In this document: positions 43,576 to 55,131 of the stretch, piece after piece
Position numbering within the stretch: position 1 is the first letter of the stretch
Layout: every line of letters begins with the position of its first letter
Source: Boletus sp. NGJ
Taxonomy: Eukaryota > Basidiomycota > Agaricomycetes > Boletales > Boletaceae
Assembly (NCBI GenBank): GCA_019096195.1
Contig: JAGTXK010000134.1
Location: forward strand, 124,001-188,000
Direction: 5' to 3'
DNA length: 64,000 nucleotides
Made by a program: the position numbers and the translations under genes
The notes under the pieces: model-generated
Seen by the model: only the letters and a program-made list of their open reading frames with translations
Databases searched by the model: none
What the model was told of the DNA's origin: nothing

Positions 43576-46500
43576 ATGGCTACAAGACCGTTGCGGTCTT
43601 GTAACTTTTGCAGAACACCCTCTCCCGCCTACATGGCACAGTACAACTGTGTCTGTGTGCGATTCGGATTCGGCCAACCTCACCTTGTCTCAAAGGTAAC
43701 CTGGTATCGCCATTTTCACGCTGCCGGGACAGACGAGGAGCGACAACGCATACGAGAGGCCAGAGACTCTGGAAGTAATCCTCGCCCGAGAGGTAGACAA
43801 CGTACCAACCTCCCGAAGCGAGCTAGAAGCCCAGATGGTGCCAGTGAACCCCTGCACTCGCCGAAACGTGTTCGAGAGGTACGTTGTCAAATCTCCTTTC
43901 TATTGTTTTCTCTCTAATGTACCTCCAGATGAGTCGTTCTCCAGATCCGGCGTTAGATTTTGGTTCCCCCGACCCAGAGCCTCAAAGTCCTCGTTCACCG
44001 CGCAGTCCTTCTCGTTCACCCCGGAGTCCCCCTCGCAACCATCCTGTTGTTTATCAACGGAGGACACGTCCGCTCATCGCCCTGGATGACCTCGCCCAAT
44101 CTACGACATTCAAGCCCATGGTAGACTCCATGGCATTCGTCCAGGCACTTGCAACTGCGTCCACCACGGACCTGGTAGCGAAGATCAGTGACCAAGCCTT
44201 GGAGAGGCTTCATAACCCCCCCAACATCCCTCTCGTCATTGAGAGCGCTGGGATCCGCCACAGTATATCAACATACCTCGCTCTCGAGCACGCTTCACAA
44301 GATGCGTATGATCGCATCACCCGTTCACTCAAACGAAATCTTGGCGATGCCCAGGCTGTCAACGACATCCAGAGTTATTACAATGTTGAGAAACTCATTG
44401 CTACCTACACAGGTGTCGAGCCCATCCGGCACGATATGTGCCCCAACTCTTGCCTCGCCTTCACCGGTCCATTCGCTCACCTTGACGCATGTGAAATCTG
44501 TCACACATCTCGCTGGAATGAACAAAAGCTGCAGGGAGCTTACGTTAGAGTTCCTGCACAACAATTCACAACTATCCCAGTTGGCCCACAGCTCCAGGCA
44601 CGCTATCGCAGTCCTGAAAGTGCTCAGGCGATGCGCTATCTTTGGGAACGTGCACAACAGACCTTGAATCAATTCCAGCAGTCGAGAACCATTCCAGTTC
44701 TCGATGACATAGCGGTTGGATGGGATTTCCTTGGTGCTGTCCTCGACGGAGACATAAAGGAACATGACGTCGTTCTCATGGTATCCCTAGATGGTGCCCA
44801 ACTATTCGATAGCAAGGAATCCGATTGTTGGATGTACATATGGGTTATAGTCAACTTATCTCCTCAGGTCGGCTACCGCAAATTGCACGTTCTCCCTGGT
44901 GGCTTTATACCTGGTCCCAACAAGCCGAAAAACCTAGATTCCTTCCTCTTTCCCGGTATGCACCACCTCGCAGCGCTCCAACGCGAGGGACTGTCTATAT
45001 GGGACGCTCTCACCGACTCCCGGTACATCTCGTACCCATACCTTCTTTTTACAACAGCAGATGGTCCAGGACTCGTTTATTGGGACGGGATGGTAGGGCA
45101 TAGTGGCAAGAATGGCTGTCGGCTCTACTGTGGTATTCTAGGTCGTCGCAAAGAACGCGTAAATCATTACTACCCAGCACTCTTATGCCCCCGAGATCAC
45201 GTTCCCACTGCAAGTAGCCATCCTGACATTGATGTATTTGACCTGCCTGATGGTGGTTCGGCCGAATATGCAGATAACCTCAAACGGATTGTGTCTGTGC
45301 GCAACCAAACACAATGAGACCGCACAAAGACCGATACTGGTCTAACGAAACCCCCGCTTATCCTCGGACTTCAACCAACTCGCTCGCTTGGCGTCCCCCT
45401 CTGCATGACAACAGATATTATGCACCTTGCTGGCAACATTTCCGACCTCTTTATTTCTCTCTGGCGTGGCACTATCGATGTTGGTCCTGGTGATGACAAG
45501 TCCACCTGGGACTGGGCTGTTCTGCGAGACCAGAATGTTTGGGCAACTCATGGCACGCAAGTTGAGAAAGCTGGGTACCACCTTCCAGGATCATTCGATC
45601 GCAAGCCTCGCAACATCGCCGAGAAACTCAATACGCAATACAAGACATCCGAGTTTCAGCTATATACATTCGGACTTGCCCCAATCCTTCTCCATTCACT
45701 TCTCCCGCTGAAGTATTGGACCAATTTCTGTAAGCTCGTTCGTGGCTTCCAAATTATCTGCCAGTACAGTATAACCTCTCAGCAACTTCAAGACGCCCAT
45801 GTACTTCTCTGCACCTGGGAGCTCGAATTTGAGCTCTTCTACTATCAGCTCAAACATGAACGTCTTCATTTTGTTCACCCAGTTGTTCATCAAGTCGTCC
45901 ATCTTGTCTCGGAAGCCATTCAGAAAGGTCCGCCGATTTGCTATGGAACGTACTATTGGAAACCTCGGACAAGAGATCCGCCAGCCCTCGCACCCTTATG
46001 CCAATCTTGCTCAAGAAGGTGTCCGCCGTTGTCAAGTGAACACCCTGTTATCTGTCATTCCAGAGCTCGATGGTCCGTCCAAGACTCTTCCCTACGGTTC
46101 TATTGACATTGGTTCAGGCTATGTGCTCCTTCGCAAGTGAGCCAGGTACACTGAAGCCATCCGGAACTTCCTCCCTGTTGGGCAAGAAGTTCCGCGCATA
46201 GTTAAATGGGCTCGTCTTCTCTTGCCCAATGGACAGATTGCTCGCTCAGCATGGAGGGAAGCCCTCAAGGCACCCGACCAGTTGCGCGTGTCTCGCAATA
46301 TAAAGGTACAATTTACACTCAGCATTGGATGATGCTAGCTACTACTAAGTACTTTGACAGTTTACTTTAGACAGAAAAGTTCGTGTTGGAGAAGTCCAGT
46401 ACTTCACGCAGCTCGCTACGACCACTCTGGCAGGAGGGTGGAGTTTCCGAAATGTTGCTATTGTCAAACTCTACTCTGAGCCTCATGGTGAGCTATTGAA

Positions 46501-46695
46501 GCAATCTGCTCAAGTCCTCACTGCCTTGATACTATTGGACACAATCACTGTGGTGGATGTCAACACCATCGATAGTGTTGTTGCAATGGTACCCACAACA
46601 CTGACCTTACCATCCGGTATCGAGGAAGAGCGATTTTGCATGGTTGAAAAGCCTGGGCTTAATATTTCTAATCTTGCTGCATCCTACAGTATTTA
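43576..46695 (+). pseudogene. Tnp2-like long transposase pseudogene
   Basis: Exon 1 (43576-43878, MATRPLRSCNFCRTPSPAYM) is joined in phase through a 50-bp intron (43879-43928) to a long exon. It continues with a Cys-rich motif (CPNSCLAF, then CEICHTSRW), MVSLDGAQLFDSKESDCWMY, VLPGGFIPGPNKPKNLDSFL, YWDGMVGHSGKNGCRLYCG and TDIMHLAGNISDLFISLWRG. This matches the agaricomycete transposase family I know as Tnp2-like (CACTA-related). A TGA at 45315-45317 interrupts the frame, which continues in register. A frame change occurs near 45.93 kb before ERTIGNLGQEI, and another TGA lies at 46138-46140. After a further intron (about 46305-46370) the C-terminus runs to a stop near 46695. CpG is well kept, so it died recently. 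Confidence 0.8.
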
Positions 46696-46817
46696 GTTGG
46701 ACAATGGTGATGATGATGATGACCATGGTGACGATGTAGAGTAGTTTCAATCTGTTTCCCTTGTGTTGAACTTGAATACAAAGATATCAATTGGCGCATT
46801 CTGAGCAAACCCGACCA

Positions 46818-47059
46818 CATCAGTAAAATTACACATGTCTTAATCTGGCTTATTTTAGCTAATTCTGCTTGTCAAATTGCAAAATATATTCAATACCATG
46901 ATCATGTGTTCCAGAACATAAGAAACATCAACTACAATCAAACAATTTTACTTTTCAACAAAATGAAGCTTAGAATTTGTTTCTGTGTCAGATTTGGAAA
47001 TGTTGTGCAAGTCAATAAGCTGAATAAGACAGATTAAGATGCATGTAATTTTACTGATG
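46818..47059 (+). repeat. MITE with CATCAGTAAA ends, copy 1
   Basis: This 242-bp element begins CATCAGTAAAATTACACATG and ends with the near-complement (GCATGTAATTTTACTGATG). CA lies on both sides. It is inverted relative to copies 2 and 3 and sits between the transposase pseudogene and the minus-strand gene ending at 47076. Confidence 0.82.
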
Positions 47060-47075
47060 CAACAAGTAGCTTGAA

Positions 47076-47849
47076 CTATTCTACAGAACGGAGACGTTTA
47101 ACATGCTGCTGATTCTTCTCGTTCATCTCCTCTATGAACTCATGCATTGCTCTAGCCTCTTGTACAATGAGTGACTCATCAAAAGAACAAATCATATATT
47201 TTGAGGTTGCGCCAACTGGTGGAGGTCCAAGGCCTGTGCGAGTAAGCATCTTACAGGGCGAAACATGGCATCTGGAATAAACAGTTCAGCTGGAAACCTT
47301 AGAGCAAGATAAATATGCATCCAACAGTTGTTGTGGAGTCATCAATGTCAATAATTGGGGCATTGGTCTTGACTGTATCCTCAAATGGAATACCTTTGAA
47401 AGGGTCTGCCTCATTGCAATCGGTTTTGGCATCGCTACAGTTGAATTAATACATGCGTCACATTAAAGACAACAAGAGATACATACATATCCATGGCAGC
47501 GATATCCTCCAAGTCTGCCATGTCAGTGTACTTGCTCTCAGATTCAGTTTGGGTTTGACTATGAAATGTCAAAATATGTATATGAAGTTAAATTGATATG
47601 GTACTTACGCGTCCTCTTTATTAACTGCATCTCGTTTGATGTGGAGAACAATGTGCTTTTGTGATCGGTTGAGAATAAACATAAGGATTACAATGGAGCA
47701 CTTACCTTTACACCTGGTTGTTGACCATTCAGAGTAAATGTGTAAAGATTCCACTGAGGATTAATGTTGTCCACATCGACCATGATCACATCACTGGACA
47801 TATTGAGGACAGGGGCTTTCTGAATTTGTTGTGGTGACATCTGTGACAT
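47076..47849 (-). pseudogene. Unknown gene, minus member of a divergent pair
   Basis: From the start at 47849 (MSQMSPQQIQKAPVLNMSSD) exons 47849-47706, 47655-47609, 47558-47487 and 47434 onward join in phase through introns with GTAAGT or GTATGT donors. They read QWNLYTFTLNGQQPGVK, HIVLHIKRDAV, a Ser/Glu/Asp-rich linker, and PFKGIPFEDTVK. The fourth exon's frame meets a TAA near 47301. A second frame in the same place reads MHIYLALRFPAELFIPDAMF, and a third carries MLTRTGLGPPPVGATSK and a helical tail to a TAG at 47078-47076. The gene therefore seems to have lost frame about twice near its 3' end. No family is recognised. It shares a 154-bp intergenic region with the gene at 48004. Confidence 0.45.
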
Positions 47850-48003
47850 GCTTGGTCAAGAGGACGGAAGTTATTGCATTAAGGTTTGGTGGCACTGACA
47901 GGGTCTGGAATTTGCCGAGTCAGAATGCCCCTATGCTGATAGGTTCTACACGTACTCTACTCTCTACACTACCACTACCCCCATTTTTCTGCTCCATTAT
48001 ATC
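47850..48003. promoter_or_regulatory. Short bidirectional intergenic region
   Basis: Only 154 bp separate the two start codons. A CT-rich tract (CTCTACTCTCTACACTACC) lies near the plus-strand start, as is common in fungal promoters. No other element was identified. Confidence 0.4.
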
Positions 48004-49905
48004 ATGAACTCGTTCAATTTTAACTCTTTCACCCAAGGTGGTGATCTAACAGCACAGAAGAATGTCTTTGGTTATGCTAACAGAGATGTTGACATGCTTA
48101 GATATGCTGGCACTGCCCCACTATTCTCGGCAGTAAACACTACCAGTGTGTTTCAGGTATGTTTCATTTTAGATTTAAATCTCTCACAAGTTCACTAGAT
48201 CATCAATTCGGAACATTCAAGGTGCATATATGCAGTAGGAAGTTGCTGCTCTAAAGAAATGCTGCAGCATACTTGAGAAAGAGTTGCTCAAGGTTACAGT
48301 TGAGTGTGATACTGTCAAGTATGTAGTCCTAGTCCATTATAGCTCAATTGACGAACCGGTTTTATTTAGGGCATTGTTTGACCAGCTCTTGACAACACTT
48401 GGTTCAAATCCTTGCACAGGGCCTATGAAAAGCCCTGAAAAGTACCCAAACATAAGGTTCTGGGTACAGGCAGCCTATAATGAATGGTCGAATACACCAG
48501 AAGCGCTCTTCCACCCCCAGTTCAAATTCGCTTGGCTTGAAAATGAGCAAGGGAATACCATTTCAGAAGATACCCTCAAGGCCATACAGAAGAAGATACG
48601 CGCAGCATGGGTTGACCTTTCCAAGAACCACAATGCACCGAGGAGCTGGGGTTGGAAAGCTCCCTCGTCAGCAAAAGAGTTTGTATACCAACTCATTTAC
48701 AGGGTGTTTCCATTCATGGAGCTGTGTGAGAATGACTGGAAAGTTGAGTTCCTTTGTTCGCTTGATTATCCAAGTTGGGTCCAGAATAATTTGGACGCTA
48801 AGGGGAAATTGGCTGAGGACAAAGAGATGGAAGCCAAGGACAACAGCAGCGGTGCAGGTCATTTGATCATGGGTGCGAACAAGAAGCGCAAGGGAAGGCA
48901 ACTCAAATCTGAACCAGCAGAAAAGAAGTTAAAAGGTAAGACGAACTATATCTATGAACATATACTAACTTAGTCTTAACAGGCTCAGACTCAGAGTCAA
49001 TGTTCGCAGGTCTCAGTAGTAGTGACTCACCAACTGATTCACCTGTTCCCAAGTCGTCAGAAGGTGATATGGCCTCTGGTTTGGTCTCATACTCTCCCAC
49101 AGCTGTTCTGAAGTCATTACCTCCTCCACTGCCCTCATATCCAGCAAGCACCTTTCGGGATTCAGATCCACCTACAGTCACACTGCTGCCTATTGAGCTA
49201 CTAGCCTCACCTCCAGCCATACTACTGCCTGATGAGCTGGAACATGTGAAGATATCAACTCCACCCACATTGCCAAGAGTGCTGGTCTCCAATCCACCAA
49301 GTTGGACGAATATACCAGGGAGTGATCTGGTGTCAGATGAGGGCATTGTCAAAGTGGACTCAGATCCTGTAAGTGAGGCAGTCAACTCAGAGTGAGTGCT
49401 GTTTGTTGTCAATCCACTGTGAGTAGTAGTACTCCATTGGCAGAACAAGAACACTAACTTGCTACTTATAAAGGGGAATACTCACCAAGACATCCTTGAA
49501 AATCAAGATACCTGCTATACCCCCAGTACCAATGACTGCCAACAGTGAAGGGAAAACCAGCGAAATTGCAAGTCAGGTGAATGACAAGACCTCTGCTGGT
49601 GGCAAGTGCAAAGGCACCACAAGTCATAAAATGCGCCCAACAAAGAACAAAACCGGATAGTAAGTAACAATTCTTCTTCTAATTAATCGCTGACTATGAT
49701 CGCCAACAGCAACTTATGTGCTTGGCACTGGCTCGCACATGGTAACAAGAACAAATCAAGCGATGAGTTCTGCCAGTACTGGAACTCCCTCAATGAGAGC
49801 CAACACAATGTAAGTAATAACAAACTATGTATCATCTTATTAATTTGTTTGTTAGGCATATAAAATTGAGGGCAATAGAACTGGTAATGTCATGTCCCTT
49901 CATAT
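48004..49905 (+). CDS. Unknown gene of a repeated agaricomycete family, plus member of a divergent pair
   Basis: Exon 1 (48004-48156, MNSFNFNSFTQGGDLTAQKN) ends at a GTATGT donor. A short exon reads EVAALKKCCSILEKELLK, and a long exon (about 48350-48935) contains the conserved block IRFWVQAAYNEWSNTPEALF, ISEDTLKAIQKKIRAAWVDL and LCENDWKVEFLCSLDYPSW. An intron at 48936-48982 leads to a Ser/Pro-rich exon. A last exon at about 49710-49808 reads NLCAWHWLAHGNKNKSSDEF and ends at GTAAGT. I recall the AYNEWS...W...DYPSW layout and an N[LY]CA-x-[HD]W segment from multi-copy agaricomycete proteins of unknown function. Exon phases around 48.25-48.35 kb and 49.39-49.47 kb were not fully resolved, so completeness is uncertain. 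Confidence 0.5.
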
Positions 49906-50605
49906 TCAGAATGCACTAACCTTCACACAGAGCACAACAGGCAAATGGGGTAAAAAAGCATTCCAAGGACCCCTGCATTAGAGATTTCAAGACACTCTGA
50001 CATTCCCTACATTCCTCATTTTCAACGTGCCTGCCCCCTTCTCACATGGATCTGCTGGACTCTACACACCATTTTGTAGGCATGGTCATATGTGTATTGT
50101 AGACAGGAATTGTACTCTAGCTTAGAACAGATGTGAGCATAATAGCGCATGTATTTCTGAGGTCTGCTAATTCCGAGAGCACAGAAACAAGCAGAAGTAA
50201 GCAGAAATCAGCATGTAGTATGTGCCGGGACATACAGATAGGAGCTGTTATGAGCATGTGTCAGTCAGATAAACACCGTGCAGGAAATATGTTGTAGTAT
50301 GGTCACACATGCACACATAAAAAATAGCATTGCACAGCAGTTGTAGTCACTTCATAGCATGCAATGGAGTTTCATTTTATTAGAGAAAAGTGCTCCCTCA
50401 GGACCTTGTATACATCACACAGGAAAACATGTCTGGACATCCCTGGACATCTCCGACCATAATCACTTTTTACTAGGAGTAAGCTGTGGCCCAGACCAGG
50501 CCCAAGCCAGGGCTCACAGCTCAGACAGCTTCAGGCTCGGTCCAGAAAATCCTAGGCCTGAAGCCTTACCAGGCCGGGCCCAAGCCCTGGCTTTCAGGCC
50601 AAGCT
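49906..50605. other. Intergenic, right part of the TIR-bounded segment
   Basis: No gene is supported. The last 140 bp are GC-rich, with GGCCC/GGGCC words that continue into the terminal inverted repeat at 50606-50622. Confidence 0.45.
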
Positions 50606-50739
50606 GGGCCTGAACAACACTACCCACTACGCTGACCTAGACACCATAATAAAAATATAATCTATATATTTATTAGGCTCTGGATGATTACCTCTGCACT
50701 GCATAACCTCTCCAACTGCCTTTCCAAAAGACAGCGTTG

Positions 50740-52760
50740 TTCAACACCTCAATAAGGATGGTGATCATTATCTTGGTTTCAGGGCTGTTGTCCATCTCCC
50801 ACATTGTCCTCGCGTTATGGTACTACTATCATGCACTACTCTCTGTCTTCAGTCGTCTTGAGGCTATTGAACTCCCTCGCTTTCTCAATGATACCGGTCT
50901 CCTACCAATCTTACCCACTCATCTGACTTGTGCATACTATCTGCCATCTTGCTTCCCCATCTCCTGTCTTGAAAGCCGATGACATCTGATTTCTTTGACC
51001 TCAGCGGATATACCAATTCTTCCACCAGAAGCGATGACACATGCTTGTGATTCACTACTTCCCATCCTTGAGGAGCTACCAGGATTGTGTGATGTTGCGG
51101 AGGAACCGGAATCAATTGATAAGCTTGACACTACTCGCAGTGACGAAGCCTTGTGCAGAAATTGGATGTGTGGGGAATCAGATGACAGGCACATCGTTGT
51201 GAACCTCCCTCACCACGCTAAGTCTCCAAGTGACTCCTGCTGTTCCAGAGCTATTTCTGGTGAATGTTATGCTGGGTAACAATGTGACACGTTCCTGTAT
51301 AACCCCTGTTGGATTATAGGACTAGCAGGACTTGAGGGATCACTCAACCTCCAGAGGCCCAATGGTTTATTTTGACTGGGGACCAACTGCTAGCTTTATG
51401 TAGAGTCCTCTCGTTACCTCTACGACTGATGGTGGAGTCTCGGATTTACCATGGAATCCCAATCCTATAAGAAGGGTGGGCAGACCAGTGCGCAGGCCAA
51501 GGAGCAGTAGCCTTCCGTCTGCTGATTCCTTGGGCTTATTGGGCCTAGTATCGGTGGTGGAGTCCCGATGTACGAATGCCGGTGGCGGAGTCCCGGGCTT
51601 GCTGGGTCAGTGGCGGAGTCCTGATTGACGACGACCAACCTCTTGTTGGTTGTTTGTGTTGCCGAAGCTTTTAGGAGCTGGTAACGGCAATGATGGCACA
51701 TAAGTGCGAAGTGATGAGTAGGATTATCACGAGCACGAGGGTGAGCACCTCCAGATCATGGGAGATGGCTTCTGAGGTGAAGTGGAACCTTTAGCGGGAG
51801 AAGCAGTAGATTACACGGGAAGGAGTGTAGATCTAGGTTAGAGTTACATGAAGGGCCCACGTCCCTATTTATAGACCTTACCCATCTAGGGCAGGCTTCA
51901 TAACGAATATAGTAATGTTTAGTCGCAGACGAAAGATTACTATAAACGGATCAAGGCATGAGTCGAATGGGGAAAGTAGGAATACTGGGCTATGCGTGAG
52001 AGAGCATAGCCAAGGAGGCAATGTCTATGATCGGGTCAAAAAGGAAGAGAGCATGTATCAGGTGAAATAGGGAGGCGGTGTCCATACCAAACGGATAGGT
52101 TCCTAAAAAGGAAGTTACAAATAACTTCCTAGAAGGGTAGTTCTGGATGGGGCGATGTCTGGGTCGGTGTCGCGGGGGGAATCCCAGGTCAGAGTCGAAG
52201 AATAGGTCGTCCCATAGTCCTATGGGGGGAGAAGGAAGGAGAAAAGATGTACCCCCTTCGGTAACCGTAACAGTGAACTGCAAAATGGACGCTTGAACAT
52301 ACTAGGTGTTTGCTCGCCACCAATATTTAGGAAACAGTGTAATTTTGAAGGATTTCAGGATCCACAGACTTCTTGTCTGAATACCATGGAACTCAACACT
52401 GCAACTATAGCACCCAGAGAGGATCTTGATGGTGATCAACTGCTGATGATTGCCACGTTTTGCACATATTCAACACTACCAACAGCAACTTTTGCCCCTC
52501 CTTCTCCATTGCCATGGACAGATGTGATCTCACTCTCACCCTCTCCAATTAGTCAACAACACCACTGTTGTCCATTTGAAAGAGCCAGAGTTGTTCGCTT
52601 CCCTGGTCATTCAAAGTCTCCCCGATTGCAAGTCAACAAGGTTGAAGCAAATCTCATGTGTAATGTACCACCTTCTCCTCCGAAACATGCATTATATCAA
52701 GCCCATGTGGTCACAATCCCCATAGCATATGGTGAGCCTGCTTGCAAAAGGCCTGACATG
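50740..52760 (+). pseudogene. Unknown plus-strand gene split by a solo LTR
   Basis: Coding-like sequence precedes the LTR (50995-51259: LPPEAMTHACDSLLPILEEL, then DKLDTTRSDEALCRNW) and follows it (52332-52769: NTMELNTATIAPREDLDGDQ, then VVRFPGHSKSPRLQV). A plausible intron with donor GTGAAC just at the LTR target and acceptor ATTTAG at 52330 separates the parts. I could not fit the reading phases of both sides, so at least one frame is lost. A hydrophobic segment at 50761-50830 (MVIIILVSGLLSISHIVLAL) may belong to another frame. No family was recognised. Confidence 0.35.
51265..52272 (-). repeat. Solo LTR, Ty3/gypsy-type family G1, perfect target duplication
   Basis: A 1,008-bp block starts TGTTATGC and ends CGTAACA, flanked by GTGAA on both sides, a perfect 5-bp duplication. 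It matches the blocks at 1557-2565 (same orientation) and 4581-5571 (opposite). No internal region is present. Confidence 0.9.
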
Positions 52761-54671
52761 TACAGCTGATCCCATGGCAGGCCCGAGATATATGAGGCCT
52801 GTGAGACATGGTTGGGCCTGGCTGAAATGGACATACATAGGATACGGAAGGGCCTGGAAAGGGTGAATAAATGAAGTGTCAACATAAACAAAAGAGCCTC
52901 GAGTGGGGTGAGTGTGACCGATATCAATGGATACGAGGGGCACTGAATAGGGTGGGCATTACCAAGTGCTGATGAACACAAGGGGACTGCACAGGGTAGG
53001 CATCACTCACCTCAATTCACAAGAGGGGACCGGACAGGGTGGGTGTGACAGAATGCCATGGCATACAAGGGCACCAGACAGGGTAGGAATCACCTACCTC
53101 AATGGATATGAGAGGGCCAAGCAGTGTGAATGTGAGCAACTGCTGATGCATACAAGTACACCAAGCAGGGTGGGTATCACTTACCTTGATGTATATGGGG
53201 GGACCGTGCAGAGTGAGTGGGTCTGACTACCGATGCATACAAGGGGACCAGACAGAGTAGGCATTGTCTACCTTGATGTATACAGGGGACTGAGCAGTGT
53301 GAGTGTGGCCAACTGTATATGGAGGGACCATGCAGGGTGAGTGTGGCCGAGTGCTGATGCATACAGAGGCACTGAGCAGGGTAGACATCGCTTATAGTGA
53401 TGTATATTGGGGGACCAAACAGTGTGAGTGTGACCGAGCACCAATCCATACGATGGCACTGGACAGGCTGGGCCTTGTGTACCGGGCTACATATGATGGT
53501 CCCAAGCTGAGTGGGTGGGACCAACAGCCATGTAGGTCTTGATAATATGCTAAGGGCCCTGAGTGATGTGAGTGAGCAAGACTGAGACCTCTTCCACATA
53601 TGATTTATACAGTATCTATGTCATTTTACACACACTGCTCTTGGATATAATCTAACATGTCTAACAACCTAACCTGGGTCTGGAAAAGTTCCATCCTCCA
53701 CTGTGAAGCTCGAATGAACGACTCCATGGCCATTTCCATCCCCACCTGAGCCAGTGGATGTTTGATCAGATGATGCTGAACTCTCGTTGACCCCTGCAGC
53801 ATGCTATTGACTGTGGCAGCATTTGCAAACACTGCAGATCTCATCAGAGTTTGCTATTTAGAGGACTTCTGTGCACTCACCGAAATTTGGAATGTTCTGT
53901 ATTTTAACCCCCTCTCTGACCAGCTGATCATGCTCTGCATCGTTACTTGCAACTGCTGCATGCAGATGCATGATGAAATGTACACTTCACATATGGAATA
54001 AGAATTCTGCTTACCCTGACCTTCCATAATTTCCATGGTCTGAGCCCACTTCTTCTGTCTTGCCTCATGACTGAGCAGGACCCGAGCATTCTGTTGTTTC
54101 TTTTTCGGAATTGGCAGACTGGTTTGCATTTTGGGGGGGGGCTGGTTGCTGGGGGCGTTTCACCATTATGGCCTTTTCCCATCAGGAGGAATGGAGGAGG
54201 TGTGGGGATATGCAGCAACCCAAAGTCGTTGTTTGGTTGAAATAGTGGAGGGGTTGGCAAGCGGGCACCAGAGAAGACATCGGGATGAATTCCTGGCATC
54301 AATGTCAAACACATCGATACAAAGGGGGATGGGGCTGGTGTGTGTGCGCCTGTGGAAGGGACTTGGCCTTTGGCTGTCAGCACAAACAGAGGAGGGGTGG
54401 GGATATGCAGAGACATCATGTCATTGTTCAGTTGAAAGGGTGGAGGGGTTGGCAAGTGGATACCTGAGAAATCATCATTGTCAACACCTCGCATTGATAT
54501 TGAAGGCTCCAATGTGAAGGGGGGTGGGGTTGATATGCAGGCACCTGCAAAATTGTCAATGTTGGTCATCATTGACAAAGGTTGGTAATGATGGAATGGA
54601 GGCAGGGTTGGAATGTGCCATGGTAGCATTGAGTTTATGCCACGGGTGTCTGATGCATCCTCCATATCCAT
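52700..54671 (-). pseudogene. TPPPF-repeat / DUF6698-type gene, copy B, 5' part
   Basis: The minus-strand start at 54671 reads MDMEDASDTRG. The long first coding block holds about eight repeats of [IL]PTPPPF or close variants separated by Asp/Asn-rich spacers. It then reads NARVLLSHEARQKKWAQTME (about 54095-54035) and HHLIKHPLAQVGMEMAM (about 53770-53715), matching copy A. The minisatellite follows, and homology to copy A ends near 52.7 kb, before the DUF6698-like region, so the 3' half is missing. Frame changes exist between the blocks. The TPPPF repeat number is larger than in copy A. Confidence 0.55.
52880..53560 (-). repeat. Minisatellite in the TPPPF/DUF6698-type gene, copy B
   Basis: Imperfect units of about 40-60 bp (words GTGAGTGTGACCGA, GATGCATACA, GGACCATGCAGGGT) occur about fifteen times. 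In the gene's orientation they correspond to the copy A array at 11777-12740 and lie at the same position relative to the flanking conserved segments. Confidence 0.75.
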
Positions 54672-55131
54672 GTCTAAAATGACATTAAATGCCAATCCAA
54701 ACCTGGGCCAATCACATACCAACAGAGTCATTCTCAGTGTAAACTGAGACTGACATTTGATTGCTTGTGACCAAGGCCACATCTGCTTTGGAACCACATA
54801 AATATTTCTCTACACTGAGTATAGTTGCACATACCTGGGATCCAGAATTGAACTTGCTTTTGCATGGCAAGTAGGTGCCGAAACAGAGGAAAGATAGAAT
54901 GCAAGGGAAGGATTGCTAAAGGATTTAAATTGGATGTGGTGATGTGTTTAGTTGCCGGCAGAGTGCTCGATTATGTGTGGAAAATGTGGACAATAATGCA
55001 ATCAGTGGTAATTGCTGACAAATAATGGCAGAGAGCCAATCGGTGGAAACTTCTGATTGGCATTTGAGTACTAAAGTGACCTGCACCCCACTCCTCTCTG
55101 TCCAATTCATTCTCCACCAGTTTGAACCATC
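54672..55131. promoter_or_regulatory. Shared intergenic region between the divergent pair, copy B
   Basis: The 460-bp gap between the start codons at 54671 (minus) and 55132 (plus) corresponds to 10405-10760 in copy A. No specific site was identified. Confidence 0.4.

Larger units (their letters stand above)
42141..50622. mobile_element. hAT-like terminal inverted repeats bounding an 8.5-kb segment
   Basis: The left end reads TAGTGTTGTTCAGGCCC and the right end is its exact 17-bp reverse complement. GC-rich GGCCCGGGC-type words follow on both sides. Outside, CCCGCTAC (left) and CCCACTAC (right) agree at seven of eight positions, as expected for an old 8-bp target duplication. TAGTG/CAGTG ends and 8-bp duplications are typical of hAT elements. 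Inside lie a Tnp2-like transposase pseudogene, a MITE and a divergent pair of unknown genes. No hAT transposase was recognised, so this is either a cargo-carrying defective element or an unrelated transposase using hAT-like ends. Confidence 0.6.

Noticed and set aside
42141-50622. Reading the element as a CACTA transposon because TAGTG/CACTA words are at its ends
   Set aside because: CACTA elements start with CACTA at the outer 5' end; here the outer 5' end is TAGTG and the duplication is about 8 bp, which fits hAT-like ends better.
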